Assembly: GCF_038008325.1 (NCBI RefSeq) | Contig: NZ_JBBOYW010000001.1 | Coordinates: forward strand, 3,441,501-3,505,500 | Source of the DNA: Lysinibacillus sp. FSL K6-0232 | GTDB lineage: Bacteria > Bacillota > Bacilli > Bacillales_A > Planococcaceae | Direction: 5' to 3' | DNA: 64,000 nucleotides | Shown here: positions 16,906 through 26,619 of the stretch, in pieces | Numbering within the stretch: position 1 is the first letter of the stretch | Layout: each line of letters begins with the position of its first letter | Program-made: the position numbers and the translations under genes | The notes under the pieces: generated by a model | Databases searched by the model: none | Seen by the model: the letters and a program-made list of their open reading frames with translations, nothing else | What the model was told of the DNA's origin: nothing

Positions 16906-18263
16906 ACAGCATCCCTCTCTTTCCCAAGATTTGCTTTGACAGCATTGATAAGGTCGGACTGTGTCTTTTCCTTTTTCTTCAAAGCATTCATAACATCTTC
17001 ATCAATCGTGCCTTTAGTAATAATGTGATGGATAACCACGGTTTCATTTTGTCCTTGTCTCCAAAGTCTCGCATTGGTTTGCTGATAGAGTTCCAGACTC
17101 CAAGTAAGTCCAAACCAGATAAGCGTTGAACCACCACTTTGTAAGTTAAGGCCGTGTCCCGCTGATGCAGGATGGATAACCGCTACAGAAATATCGCCGT
17201 TGTTCCAATCCTTAATATCCTTGGAAGTCTTAATTTCTCGTACATTGAATTTTGCCTTAATACGCTCTAAATCGTGATTATACCAATAGGCAATAAGCAC
17301 AGGTTTTCCGTTAGTACCTTCAATTAAATCCTCAAGAGCATCTAGCTTGCGGTCGTGGATAATATGAGGATTTTTATCATCATCATAGATCGCACCATTT
17401 GCCATTTGCAGGAGTTTGCCTGAAAGGACGGCTGCATTCATGGCATCTATTTCTTCATCAGCAAATTCAATAACCATCTCTTCACGAAAGTGATCATATA
17501 CGGATTGTTCTTTGTCATTTAGATATACTGGTACTTCATTGATCACGCACTCTGGCATTTTCAGAAAATCGACTGATTTCATGGAAATGGTAATATCCGA
17601 AATGAGCTGATAAATGGCATCTTCAGCACCTGGCAATGGTTTATATGAAAATACGATTTGCTGATTACGTTTATCCGGTGTAAAAAAGGAATTGCGGTAG
17701 TGAGTTATGTATCTGCCGAGTCTTTTACCCATGTCGAGAATACGAAACTCTGCCCACAAATCCATTAACCCATTACTGGATGGTGTACCCGTAAGACCCA
17801 CGATCCGTTTTGCCCTCGGCCTTACTTTTAGTAAACTTTTAAATCTTTTGGCACCATAGGACTTAAAAGATGATAGCTCATCGATTACCACCATGTCATA
17901 ATCAAAAGGGATGCCACTTTTATTTACTAACCAGTCAACATTTTCTCTGTTTATAAGATAGACACTTGCAGGTTTTCTAAGAGCCGCCAATCGCTCCTGT
18001 TCTGTTCCGATGGCTACTGAAAACTCCAGTCCTTTTAAATGCTCCCACTTATTTATCTCAGCTGGCCAAGTATCCCTTGCTACTCGAAGTGGAGCAATGA
18101 CCAGAACCTTTCCAATTTCAAAACGATCAAGACATAGGTCAAATATAGCCGTTAGAGTAATGACACTTTTGCCAAGACCCATTTCTAGAAACACCGCAGC
18201 AATGGGATGGTCTAGAATGAAGTTCGTTGCATAGGTCTGATATTTATGAGGATTGTATTTCAC
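16902..18263 (-). CDS. SNF2-type DEAD/DEAH helicase, phage
   Basis: Superfamily 2 SNF2-like ATPase of 453 residues, probably a DNA translocase used in phage replication. Visible motifs are the Q-like KYQTYATNFIL, Walker A FLEMGLGKSVI (about 29), motif II VVIDELSSFK in place of DEAH, motif III VGLTGTPSSNG, motif V HGLNLQSGGSTLIWFG and motif VI QQTNARLWRQGQ. The start overlaps the VRR-NUC gene by 20 bases. A helicase and VRR-NUC pair is a standard replication or recombination module in such phages. Confidence 0.9.
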   Translation of the reverse strand: MKYNPHKYQTYATNFILDHPIAAVFLEMGLGKSVITLTAIFDLCLDRFEIGKVLVIAPLRVARDTWPAEINKWEHLKGLEFSVAIGTEQERLAALRKPASVYLINRENVDWLVNKSGIPFDYDMVVIDELSSFKSYGAKRFKSLLKVRPRAKRIVGLTGTPSSNGLMDLWAEFRILDMGKRLGRYITHYRNSFFTPDKRNQQIVFSYKPLPGAEDAIYQLISDITISMKSVDFLKMPECVINEVPVYLNDKEQSVYDHFREEMVIEFADEEIDAMNAAVLSGKLLQMANGAIYDDDKNPHIIHDRKLDALEDLIEGTNGKPVLIAYWYNHDLERIKAKFNVREIKTSKDIKDWNNGDISVAVIHPASAGHGLNLQSGGSTLIWFGLTWSLELYQQTNARLWRQGQNETVVIHHIITKGTIDEDVMNALKKKEKTQSDLINAVKANLGKERDAV

Positions 18264-18525
18264 TCAGTATCCCTCCAATCTGCTGAACATCATCAATGAC
18301 ATAGCAGGTAAAGCCTAACTTCTGTAATTGCCTTATTCTTCTAATCTGTAACGGACGAGGTTTCTTTCCGGGAGCCTTTAATTCTATAAAAGCCATCTTC
18401 CCATATGGTAAAAGCACTAGGCGGTCTGGCATTCCATCTAAACCTGGACTAACAAACTTCGCCGCAATGCCTCCCATCTTTTTTACCTCCGCCACCAGTT
18501 TCTTTTCGATATATTTTTCAAGCAT
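18244..18525 (-). CDS. VRR-NUC domain nuclease
   Basis: Minimal stand-alone VRR-NUC protein of 93 residues, of the PD-(D/E)XK nuclease fold. Visible are an N-terminal Glu (MLEKYIEKKLVAEV), the catalytic strand GMPDRLVLLPYGKMAFIELKAPGKK (D, E and K) and LQIRRIRQLQKLGF. Related phage proteins cut or resolve branched DNA. It is coupled to the SNF2 helicase. Confidence 0.88.
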   Translation of the reverse strand: MLEKYIEKKLVAEVKKMGGIAAKFVSPGLDGMPDRLVLLPYGKMAFIELKAPGKKPRPLQIRRIRQLQKLGFTCYVIDDVQQIGGILSEIQSS

Positions 18526-18550
18526 AAAAACCTCCCACTATAAAAAGCTC

Positions 18551-18836
18551 GGAACAAGAAAACAACTTTGAACCATTTTTCCTATACGCGCGCGTATGCG
18601 TGTATGCACAGGCTACTATTACTTCTTTTTACTATTTATAAATAAATAGGATACTTCTTGTTCCACTTGTTCCGAACCGTTGATTTTCCTTATCGTTACT
18701 AGCTTTAGGGAAAGAACCAGTATGGGAACAAGGTAAGGTACAACTTAGCGTTGTTCCTCGACTCGGGAATAAGCTCGTTGCTTTCCGTAGACAGGAAACG
18801 TCACAACACCATTCTTGTTCCCAGTGTACTTGTTCC
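18551..18836. other. Candidate phage replication origin: GGAACAAG boxes, alternating tract and AT-rich segment
   Basis: Six copies of the octamer GGAACAAG or its complement lie at 18551, 18657, 18666, 18725, 18814 and 18829; the last two are inside the end of the VapE gene. Between the first two lies a 28-bp perfect alternating pyrimidine-purine tract (18583-18610, containing CGCGCGCG), then an AT-rich stretch around 18630-18652. Repeated boxes plus an easily melted segment beside the primase gene are the layout of an iteron-type origin. Function is inferred, not shown. Confidence 0.45.
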
Positions 18837-21111
18837 ACTCACTGATCTTTCTCATAATGGCACCGATGGCATAGGAATCTGATGGTTTTAGCATTGATGC
18901 CTCTTTACCGAAACACTCACACCAAATTTCCATATTGCAAACAAGAATTCTTTTTACTGTTCCAACACGGGTGCCGCCGCCAAATTCGCTACCGCCGAGG
19001 AAATTTCTACGCTCGTACAAAGACATTGTGTCCCAATCATCCGGTAAGAGCGTATCCAAGTAGGTACGAACCAGTCCTTCTCGTTCATCTGTTTCCATAG
19101 CATCTGCCTGTTCACTGGTTGCCATGGTTACATCATCACCTTCAAGGTAGAGTTTTTCGCCCTTCTCATAAAGAACTAGAGCCTCTGCCCAAATCTGCTG
19201 TACTTCCTCTTTGGTCATCTGCCAAGCTTTCTTTCTACTGTTACCGCTAATGCGGACTGGCCAAAATCTGCGGTTACCCGTAATATCCCGAAGAAATCCG
19301 CTTTCTGCATTGGTAGAACCCACAATTACGCATTGACGGGGATGGCTTTCGACGTTGACCCCATAACTGGCACGGTACTTATCATCCGCCCTCGAAATAA
19401 AGGACTTCACAATCTCCACATCCGTCTTACGCATTCCTGCAAGCTCACCGAGTTCCAACAACCAATATCCCTGAAGTTTTTCAGCCCCAGATTTATCTTT
19501 CATGTCCGTGAGAGTTAAACTGTCTGAAAACCAATCTCCGGCAAGCTTGGCAAAGAAAGTTGATTTACCGATGCCTTGAGGACCATTTAAGATAAGAACA
19601 CTATCAAACTTTGTGCCTGGTCTATAAATACGGGCTACCGCTGCAACCATCGTTTTGCGAATAATTGCCTTTGTGTAGGAATTATCTGTTGCACCGAAAT
19701 AATCAATGAGTAGATTTTCTACTCGACTAATACCATCCCATTTTGGCAGTGAGTCGAGATACTCCTTAACAGGGTGGTAGGCTCGTTCTGACGCTACAGC
19801 TAACACAGCATCTTTGGTCTTGGTAGGAGAATAGACTCCGTATTTACTGCTTAAGTACACCTTAAGAAGCGCGTTATCCGAATCATTCCAACCAGCCTTG
19901 ATCTGTTCCCAAGGCAGACCACCTTTGGCATCAATCCCATCACGGTGGCAATTGAAAGCGATATGTTGTAATTCCTCATCATGCCGAATAATCAAGACAA
20001 TGTTGTCTAAAGTGTCTTTTATCCGACCTTGCTTATCCAGTTCCAAACCTGTCTGCCAATCCTCATCACTAAACTCCTCTTCAGCCTGAGCCTGTCTCTC
20101 CTTTGCGAACTCAGCTTTTACCGCTTCATCTTTTATAGCAAACTCGCACATTGCCACAAAAGACGGCATCTTTCCAGGAGCTATAGTAGTGGAAGCTCTA
20201 TCATCTAAAGTACCGAATTTATGAATACGAACGAGATCAAAAGCATTAAGAAGCAGGCCGCTTGCTGGGTCAGTAGCATGGTGGCTGTATGCAAATTTAT
20301 CATCATAGATAATCACACCCGCACTACTGTCAGCTGGAATATAGTCATAGCGTCCTTCCATAGCAGAGGGTTCATAAACTGCGCCTAAAAATTTATCAAT
20401 TGCTTCACGAACGGAGTAGGCACGACAGAATGTTCCTACCACACCTTCCTTTAAAAGCGGGTCTGCTTGCTCTTTAAGACTGCGATTAATAACCTCAGAC
20501 TGCCTGCTTGATACAGGCCAAGTTGATGTATCTCGCCAGTTTTCATATTTTGCAAGATAAATATCCGGGTCAAGTAATACTCCATCCTGCTCTTCATAGA
20601 CAAATTCACCGTTAGATGAAGTGGATGGCCAATACATTAGGCGATGCGCTTCATATGTCGTATCATCAAAAAGGTCAATACCGATTTCTTTTGCCACCAT
20701 ACGTCCAACGGCTGCGTATTCTTCTTCGCTGATCTCACGAGCAAGTGGAACGATAAGTCTAAGTCTTGGATTTTCCGGTGTGTGCTTATGGGTGGAGTAA
20801 ACGCAGCATTTGAAATCGAAAAGCATACTGATTTGCTCCCAAATATCGGGCCTACCGTAATCCATATCAAGGGTAAGTAAAGAGCGGCAGAGAACATTGC
20901 CCTTCTTTCGCCTTCCTTCTTTTAAATGCCCTCCGACAAAGCCACCGACATCTTTGATATCATCTTGTTGACCTTTTTTAAGTTTTCGATATTCTTCTAC
21001 CGTTTCTGTAGTACGTTGGGTTGTCTTTACACGGGAACAAAAATCCTCCCAGGAGATATCTTTGTTTTTCCATTTCCTGTCCATCCGGCTATTGCCCACT
21101 GCAATTTTCAT
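18745..21111 (-). CDS. VapE-type phage primase/helicase
   Basis: Large phage replication protein of 788 residues. The N-terminal half is primase-like (RSLLTLDMDYGRPDIW; RLRLIVPLAREISEEEYAAV), and the C-terminal half is a virulence-associated E superfamily 3-type ATPase with Walker A LNGPQGIGKSTFF (about 515), Walker B-like YWLLELGELAGM and IVGSTNAESGFLRDITGNRRFWPV. It is expected to initiate and unwind DNA at the phage origin. The candidate origin overlaps its 3' end. Stop and start overlap the upstream gene by 4 bases. Confidence 0.9.
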   Translation of the reverse strand: MKIAVGNSRMDRKWKNKDISWEDFCSRVKTTQRTTETVEEYRKLKKGQQDDIKDVGGFVGGHLKEGRRKKGNVLCRSLLTLDMDYGRPDIWEQISMLFDFKCCVYSTHKHTPENPRLRLIVPLAREISEEEYAAVGRMVAKEIGIDLFDDTTYEAHRLMYWPSTSSNGEFVYEEQDGVLLDPDIYLAKYENWRDTSTWPVSSRQSEVINRSLKEQADPLLKEGVVGTFCRAYSVREAIDKFLGAVYEPSAMEGRYDYIPADSSAGVIIYDDKFAYSHHATDPASGLLLNAFDLVRIHKFGTLDDRASTTIAPGKMPSFVAMCEFAIKDEAVKAEFAKERQAQAEEEFSDEDWQTGLELDKQGRIKDTLDNIVLIIRHDEELQHIAFNCHRDGIDAKGGLPWEQIKAGWNDSDNALLKVYLSSKYGVYSPTKTKDAVLAVASERAYHPVKEYLDSLPKWDGISRVENLLIDYFGATDNSYTKAIIRKTMVAAVARIYRPGTKFDSVLILNGPQGIGKSTFFAKLAGDWFSDSLTLTDMKDKSGAEKLQGYWLLELGELAGMRKTDVEIVKSFISRADDKYRASYGVNVESHPRQCVIVGSTNAESGFLRDITGNRRFWPVRISGNSRKKAWQMTKEEVQQIWAEALVLYEKGEKLYLEGDDVTMATSEQADAMETDEREGLVRTYLDTLLPDDWDTMSLYERRNFLGGSEFGGGTRVGTVKRILVCNMEIWCECFGKEASMLKPSDSYAIGAIMRKISEWNKYTGNKNGVVTFPVYGKQRAYSRVEEQR

Positions 21112-21542
21112 AAGCTATCAACCTCCTCATGCTCCGGACTAAAATATCTGACTGTTTGTCTGCGTTTCTTGGCTACTTCAATTTCCCTCGCCATACCTTT
21201 TGAGATGGTATTGCCCAGCACCCACACCTCGGAGCATTTGCCCATGAGCACGATGTCCATAAATATGGCAAGCTCCCGTTCCTCTGGATTTTCATCATCC
21301 ATAAACTGTGGAAACATAAGATGGGGAGCAATCGGAATACAGTTTTGGTCTAAGGCAAACCTGCAAAAACTACGAGCCTTTTTAATGTTTCCTTCTACAT
21401 CACCGGAATAGGGAGAACAGATATATACAAGCGGCTTAAAGGCAGATTTTTTCTCTGCCTTTTCCTTTTTCATTATGTTGGTCAGTGCTTCATGGGGAGT
21501 TGGGTCATGGTATCCTTCGTGATTGAATTTGTTGATTCCCAT
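21108..21542 (-). CDS. DUF4406-like nucleoside-hydrolase-fold protein, phage
   Basis: Protein of about 144 residues with VYICSPYSGDVEGNIKKARSF, FALDQNCIPIAPHLMFPQF and EVWVLGNTISKGMAREIEVA, the pattern of DUF4406/DUF1937-like proteins related to nucleoside 2-deoxyribosyltransferases. It may act in nucleotide metabolism or signalling; the reaction is not established. The start at 21542 is chosen because GGAGGG precedes it and it overlaps the upstream stop (TAATG); a longer open frame reaching 21626 has no ribosome site. Confidence 0.7.
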   Translation of the reverse strand: MGINKFNHEGYHDPTPHEALTNIMKKEKAEKKSAFKPLVYICSPYSGDVEGNIKKARSFCRFALDQNCIPIAPHLMFPQFMDDENPEERELAIFMDIVLMGKCSEVWVLGNTISKGMAREIEVAKKRRQTVRYFSPEHEEVDSL

Positions 21543-22294
21543 TACACACCCTCCATTTCTATCTGAGGCAAAATACCGTCTGCCTTCATCAGTTCGTAAA
21601 TGAAGAGTCTGCCTTTTTGAGTCCAATATGTATGGACCTTTGTATGCTGTTCACCGTTACTGCCAAGGTAGCTATGTGTCTTAGTACTGGTGTAGCCTTT
21701 TTCCGCATACTTCTGATATAAGAGCCAAATGCCTCCTTGTTTAAATTGGATGCCCTTTTTATTAAGATAGCGGTTCATCCAAATAGCTGACTTACCGTAA
21801 TCTTTGGCGATTGCTGATGTGGAAATGAGGTCTTTGCAATTTAAAACCACATCGTAATAAGACACTTTCGGTTTCATTTCTGCAATTTGCTGATTCTGAA
21901 CAGCAACCGTACCTTCAAGCACTTTATTTTGATTCCTTACTTGAGTTAGTTGTTGATTGGCAAACTGTAATGCCCTTGCCATGATCGCCTCAGGGGAATT
22001 CCATCGTCTTTCTATTTCAAGAAAGTATTGACGGCATTGTTTTCCTTTTGGAGTACGCTGTATCATACATAGCTCTTTTGCCATATCAATTGTTAACTGA
22101 TGGTCTATGCTTGGTCTGCCTCCAGTACTTTCGCTCAAAAATGAGCTAAAGTCTGACCCTTCCTCAAATCCGTACTCACACATTCTTGGAAACCAATCTT
22201 TATAAGCGGTCTTTACTTCCAAGGCTTCATGTAAATCACGACCGAGTACGGTTGGTCGTTGATTTTCATAATTGATTTTTACTAATTCGTCCAT
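21542..22294 (-). CDS. Phage antirepressor (AntA/AntB plus KilAC-like)
   Basis: Protein of 250 residues. The N-terminal AntA/AntB domain reads VLGRDLHEALEVKTAYKDWFPRMCEYGFEEGSDF, followed by MAKELCMIQRTPKGKQCRQYFLEIERRWN. A coiled coil (about 105-140) leads to a C-terminal KilAC/ANT domain (VLNCKDLISTSAIAKDYGKSAIWMNRYLNKKGIQFKQGG). Proteins of this type interfere with a phage repressor or act in early development. The start at 22294 has AGGAGG 8 bases upstream. It appears to be the first gene of the minus-strand run leading to VapE. Confidence 0.88.
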   Translation of the reverse strand: MDELVKINYENQRPTVLGRDLHEALEVKTAYKDWFPRMCEYGFEEGSDFSSFLSESTGGRPSIDHQLTIDMAKELCMIQRTPKGKQCRQYFLEIERRWNSPEAIMARALQFANQQLTQVRNQNKVLEGTVAVQNQQIAEMKPKVSYYDVVLNCKDLISTSAIAKDYGKSAIWMNRYLNKKGIQFKQGGIWLLYQKYAEKGYTSTKTHSYLGSNGEQHTKVHTYWTQKGRLFIYELMKADGILPQIEMEGV

Positions 22295-22312
22295 ACGAAT
22301 TACCTCCTGCAA

Positions 22313-22620
22313 TATAGTCAGAGGAAAGTTCCTCTACCTAATAGCCACAGGAGGTAATGATTGTTGAGGATTTTGAAAAAATAAATTATACATCCGGATT
22401 TTTGTTCGAAATTTGTGTATGTAAAATAGATTTAAAAGCTGATTCAGTAATTTTCTACTTTTACAAACGGACTAGATTGATGAACAAAAAATGGTAACGT
22501 AAACTGTAATAGGCCTATAGGATTTGGAGCTAATAAGAGAAGAGGAAAACAATCATTTTGGTATCATATTTTATCTATGACCTGGATGAGTAAGGTTGGT
22601 AGAGCCTCGAGGAGAATCAA
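22313..22620. other. Intergenic region upstream of the antirepressor
   Basis: AT-rich sequence with no open frame, RNA gene or clear operator recognised. It should hold the promoter for the antirepressor-VapE run, but no convincing -35/-10 pair stands out. Confidence 0.4.
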
Positions 22621-22627
22621 TTAAAAT

Positions 22628-22670
22628 AAAAAATACAGAGCGAGAAATTCTCACTCTGTATTTTTTATTT
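22628..22670. terminator. Bidirectional terminator
   Basis: AAATACAGAG pairs with CTCTGTATTT around a 13-base loop, with an A-run before and a T-run after. It closes the exporter unit that runs on the minus strand (22679-23636). Confidence 0.75.
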
Positions 22671-22678
22671 TACATCAT

Positions 22679-22906
22679 TCACTTATTGCTTTTACTTGAT
22701 GTTATTTTACGAGTGGCTAAAGCTATGATTCCACCAACTGCAATAAATACAATGTCCAAAACGATTTCAAACCCTTGAAACGCATCAATATAATTTACTA
22801 AAAACCAACTTTTTCCCCCATTAGTCAAATGATTGATTAATCCGCCTATTCCCTGAATAATAAAAAGTAGACTGAGACCACTGATAATTTCTTTCATGAT
22901 GAACAC
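22679..22906 (-). CDS. Small membrane protein of the GAP-exporter cassette
   Basis: Membrane protein of 75 residues with two hydrophobic segments (IISGLSLLFIIQGIGGLINHLT and IVLDIVFIAVGGIIALAT). It lies 16 bases after the GAP-family gene on the same strand and shares its terminator. The family was not recognised. It may assist or modify the exporter. Confidence 0.6.
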   Translation of the reverse strand: MFIMKEIISGLSLLFIIQGIGGLINHLTNGGKSWFLVNYIDAFQGFEIVLDIVFIAVGGIIALATRKITSSKSNK

Positions 22907-22922
22907 CTCTTTAATATTTTTT

Positions 22923-23636
22923 CTAATTTAATATGCCTCTAAGACCGATATTAAAAAAAACTGCACCTATGACTCCTGTCGCTACCAAGAGTGAAGAGAT
23001 TGGAGCTTCATTTAATTTTGACCTGATTTTAATAAGAAATTGTTGCAATCTTTCTTTAAATATAATATTAACCCCTAACAGTAATAGAGAAGGAAGCACC
23101 ATTACTAGATTGTATCCAATTATTATTAAGATAGCAGGTGTAGTCTCAATTGTTTGATGATTCATTAAAAAGATTGAATAAAAGTAAGGCAATGCCGTTA
23201 CAAATTCAATTAGGAAAACAATGATTCCTAGTATAATCATCCCTTTAATTGTTGTATTTTTGGGGATAAATGAAATTAAACGTTTTTTTGTAGTCTCTTT
23301 TGGTTTACTGAAGCTTATTAGAACAAGAACTGCTCCAAGTAGGATATAAAACCAATTGATAAAGTCAAACTGAGACAATTGTTCTATTCTCTTCAATAAT
23401 GAATTTCCACCAAAGTAGAGTAATAAACCCGTGATGAAATAGCCTAACTGCGTGATGAATAAAAACACAAATAAACGAGAAGATAACTGATTCGGTTGTG
23501 TCAGTAATAAATAGGCTGTTACAGTCAGTACACCGGGACTTAAAATATCAATTAAAGCACACAAAGAAATAATCATTAATGCTGAAGAAATGTCTAATGA
23601 TGAAGAAGGCATCAATGCTTCAATAGTTTCGATCAA
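22923..23636 (-). CDS. GAP-family (LysE-superfamily) membrane transporter
   Basis: Integral membrane protein of 237 residues with six hydrophobic segments. The N-terminal ALIDILSPGVLTVTAYLLL matches the conserved segment of GAP/Sap (sulfolipid-addressing-like) proteins in the LysE superfamily. Such proteins export small amphiphiles or lipids in mycobacteria; the substrate here is unknown. It is divergent from the TetR gene, with the paired operator between, so it is almost certainly under TetR control as an inducible exporter. Confidence 0.75.
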   Translation of the reverse strand: MIETIEALMPSSSLDISSALMIISLCALIDILSPGVLTVTAYLLLTQPNQLSSRLFVFLFITQLGYFITGLLLYFGGNSLLKRIEQLSQFDFINWFYILLGAVLVLISFSKPKETTKKRLISFIPKNTTIKGMIILGIIVFLIEFVTALPYFYSIFLMNHQTIETTPAILIIIGYNLVMVLPSLLLLGVNIIFKERLQQFLIKIRSKLNEAPISSLLVATGVIGAVFFNIGLRGILN

Positions 23637-23676
23637 ACAAACTAGTCCTCCTTTAAATGTTGTGGTATTATCTATT

Positions 23677-23717
23677 TAACACACCGTGCTATAAAAAGAT
23701 AATAACACACTGTGCTA
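23677..23717. promoter_or_regulatory. Paired TetR-type operator
   Basis: Two near-identical 15-bp imperfect palindromes, TAACACACCGTGCTA (23677) and TAACACACTGTGCTA (23703), lie 26 bp apart in the 100-bp divergent gap between the exporter and TetR genes. Their position fits repression of both promoters. Confidence 0.75.
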
Positions 23718-23739
23718 AATAAAGGAAGTGATTTTTATA

Positions 23740-24339
23740 ATGCCAAAAATTGTTGATCATGATGAAAAGCGCAAACAAATTGCTGAGGCTGCATGGAATA
23801 TTATTAGGGAAGAAGGGGTTGAGAAAGCGTCTATACGAAGAGTTGCAGCTGAGGCAGGGATGTCTTCTGGTGCGTTAAGACATTATTTTTCAACTCAAGA
23901 TGAAATGTTATTATTTATTATGAATTACTACTTAGAAGAAGGGAAAAAACGTTCTCAAAATAAAGAATGGTCAGAAAACCCAGTGCAGGCAGTAGAAGAA
24001 GTTTTATTAGAGCTAGTACCAATAGATGAAGAAAAGAAAATTGAAACGAGTGTTTGGTGGATTCTTGCATTACGTTCACTTACAAGTGATACAATAAAGG
24101 ACAAAAAAGATGAAATGACGGACGGTACATATGAATTAGCAAATTCAATGATTGAAATCTTAGCTCTAAAAGGCGTATTATCAGATTCAATGAATGCAGA
24201 ATTAGAAAAGAGTAGGTTAACGGCATTAATAGAGGGATTGTCAATTCATGCTTTATTAAGACCTGATGTATACTCTCCAGAAAAGGTGAAGGAAGTTATT
24301 CGTTATCATTTAGAGACACTCTGCAATAAAATCAATTAA
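23740..24339 (+). CDS. TetR/AcrR-family regulator
   Basis: Regulator of 199 residues. The N-terminal helix-turn-helix reads IAEAAWNIIREEGVEKASIRRVAAEAGMSSGALRHYFSTQDEML, followed by a helical ligand-binding domain. The C-terminus includes EGLSIHALLRPDVYSPEKVKEVIRYHLETL, as in BetI/TetR_C members. The start at 23740 is preferred (GGAAGTG upstream); a TTG 12 bases earlier is possible. It probably represses the divergent exporter and itself through the paired operator. Confidence 0.88.
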   Translation: MPKIVDHDEKRKQIAEAAWNIIREEGVEKASIRRVAAEAGMSSGALRHYFSTQDEMLLFIMNYYLEEGKKRSQNKEWSENPVQAVEEVLLELVPIDEEKKIETSVWWILALRSLTSDTIKDKKDEMTDGTYELANSMIEILALKGVLSDSMNAELEKSRLTALIEGLSIHALLRPDVYSPEKVKEVIRYHLETLCNKIN

Positions 24340-24514
24340 GCTAATCGGTCGATGTATCAATTATTGTCCCATGTGTTTTTAATAGATTTAGTCTTACGCC
24401 TTGATTTATTATTAACTTTATAGAGAGAGGAGTCAAAATCGGTTCTTTCACTATATTTCTTCAAGATTCGAATTTTAACCCTTTATTCCACAAAAATGGA
24501 GCGTTTATTAAACA

Positions 24515-24562
24515 AACAAGATAGCACGTACCGGTCATAAAATAAGTGCTATCCTGTTTTCA
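24515..24562. terminator. Bidirectional terminator between TetR gene and polA
   Basis: AACAAGATAGCAC pairs with GTGCTATC-CTGTT, followed by TTT. The rest of the 24340-24623 gap holds nothing recognised. Confidence 0.7.
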
Positions 24563-26335
24563 TTATTTAAAAATTGAAGGTCTTTTAACCTCCTCCCACA
24601 CGATAATCCGAATACTAATTAATTTAATCTTTTTGATAAAACTGACACTCGTAGCCGTCAGCACTGAGTAACAGGCCATTTGCCCATGTTGGTGTCCTAG
24701 CCATCTGTTCACAAATAGCGGAAAGTGACATTCCCATATCCGCCTCGATGATAATTTCATCGTGTACATGAGCCACAATGGAACAATTCTTTAATGTCTG
24801 CATGGCATGACACAAAATGTCACGACTGATTGCCTGAACAATATTCTCTACAAATTTGGGTCCATAGCTTTCGATTCTTTCCCATTTCTTCGTCCCACCG
24901 ACCCCTTCGTAAGTAACCGACTCACCGCCGAACATATTCTCTCCCATACGAGGTTTCACATAGGCAAGCCGTCTACCAGAAGGAAGGACAATAAAGAGCA
25001 TTCCACTTTGATATATAAATTTAATGCCATGTGTCGCTGTGGGAGTCTTTTGCTTAACACAAGTTTTTACAGCACGGTCAACATCCCACCAAAGTTTTGT
25101 GATATTGGGATTAGATTGTCTCCAAGCCGTTACAAGGGGCTGAAGTTCCTCTTCTTCTATTCCCATCTCCAAAGCACCCATTGATTTTAATGCTCCAACA
25201 GATCCACCATAACCGAGGGCAAGTTCGGCTATTTTCCCTTTCTGACGAAGGTGACCGTTTACACCATGCTTTTCAACAGGTACATTAAACATTTGAGACG
25301 CACTGGCACAGTAGATGTCACCGCCGTTTTGGAATACATCTATTCTCCATTTTTCACCTGCAAGCCAAGCAATGACGCGAGCCTCAATCGCCGAAAAATC
25401 TGCCACAATGAACTTCATACCTTCTCGTGGTATAAAAGCAGTACGGATAAGTTCCGACAGTACCTCTGGGATTGAATCATATAGTAAAGTAAGAGCATCA
25501 AAGTTTCCGCTTCGAACTAAAGCACGAGCCTGTTCCAAATCGGACATATGGTTTTGGGGTAGATTTTGCAACTGAATCAGCCTGCCAGAGAATCTGCCGG
25601 TTCTGTTGGCTCCGTAAAACTGAAACATTCCTCTTGCACGACCGTCACTACATACCGCATTCTCCATTGCTGTGTATTTTTTCACCGATGATTTTGCAAG
25701 CTGCTGGCGAAGTTCCAAAACAGTGCCTAGTGGTTCAGGAGCCGTCTTTAACATCTCAGCAACCGCTTTTTTACCAAGGGTATCTGTTTCTAGCCCATTG
25801 TCGGCAAGCCAGTCTTTCATTTGTTGTACAGAGTTTGGATTCTCCAAATTAGTTATATCTTGCATCGTAGCCATTAGCTTTTCACGAGAATTTTCATCCA
25901 TCTCTACAGCCTGTTTTACGAAAGTCATGTCAATGGCAATGCCACGATCATTGATTACCTGGTCGAGATGATATTCCTCCCAGATGTTCTCTGGTACTTG
26001 AAACTTGGATAATTTCTGTTGTATTGACATCTCGGATTCCACATCGCGAATGTTATATACTTTAAACCGCTCCCATTTATCCATGTCGTGTTCTGGTAAA
26101 TTACGAACTCGATCACCATTAGATTTTGTAGGGGAGCAAGGTGTACAGAAATATTTGATGAGGTCTTTACCCTCTGTTAGCTTTTGTTTCTCCAAACCTA
26201 GAACTGCACCGACTCCCTCCAAAGAAAGAGGTAATCCCATATATGCCGACCATATCATGGATAGGCTACACTAAGTTAGACAGAATAAATGAGGGGTTGT
26301 AAACTTAGACTAATAACTTAAGGGAGCGTGCTTTT

Positions 26336-26617
26336 ATGACACGTCAACGTCGAACATTTACACCTGAATTTAAACTGCAAATGGTGAAGCTTTATGAAAA
26401 CGGAAAGTCTCGTGCAGATATTGTCCGTGAATACGATTTAACTGCTTCAGCTCTTGATAAATGGATTAAAAATCATCAAGCAACTGGTTCTTTCGCTGCG
26501 AAGGATAACCGGACAGAAGAAGAAACTGAGCTAGATCGCTTACGCAAAGAAAACCAACGCTTATTGATGGAGAACGATATTTTAAAGCAAGCGGCGCTGA
26601 TCATGGGACGAAAATAA
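26336..26617 (+). CDS. IS3-family transposase OrfA
   Basis: DNA-binding protein of 93 residues with a helix-turn-helix (RTFTPEFKLQMVKLYENGKSRADIVREYDLTASALDKWIKNH) and a C-terminal leucine zipper (ELDRLRKENQRLLMENDILKQAALIM). GGGAG precedes the ATG. The gene ends at CGAAAATAA; a -1 slip on the A-run joins it to OrfB. Confidence 0.9.
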   Translation: MTRQRRTFTPEFKLQMVKLYENGKSRADIVREYDLTASALDKWIKNHQATGSFAAKDNRTEEETELDRLRKENQRLLMENDILKQAALIMGRK

Positions 26618-26619
26618 AT

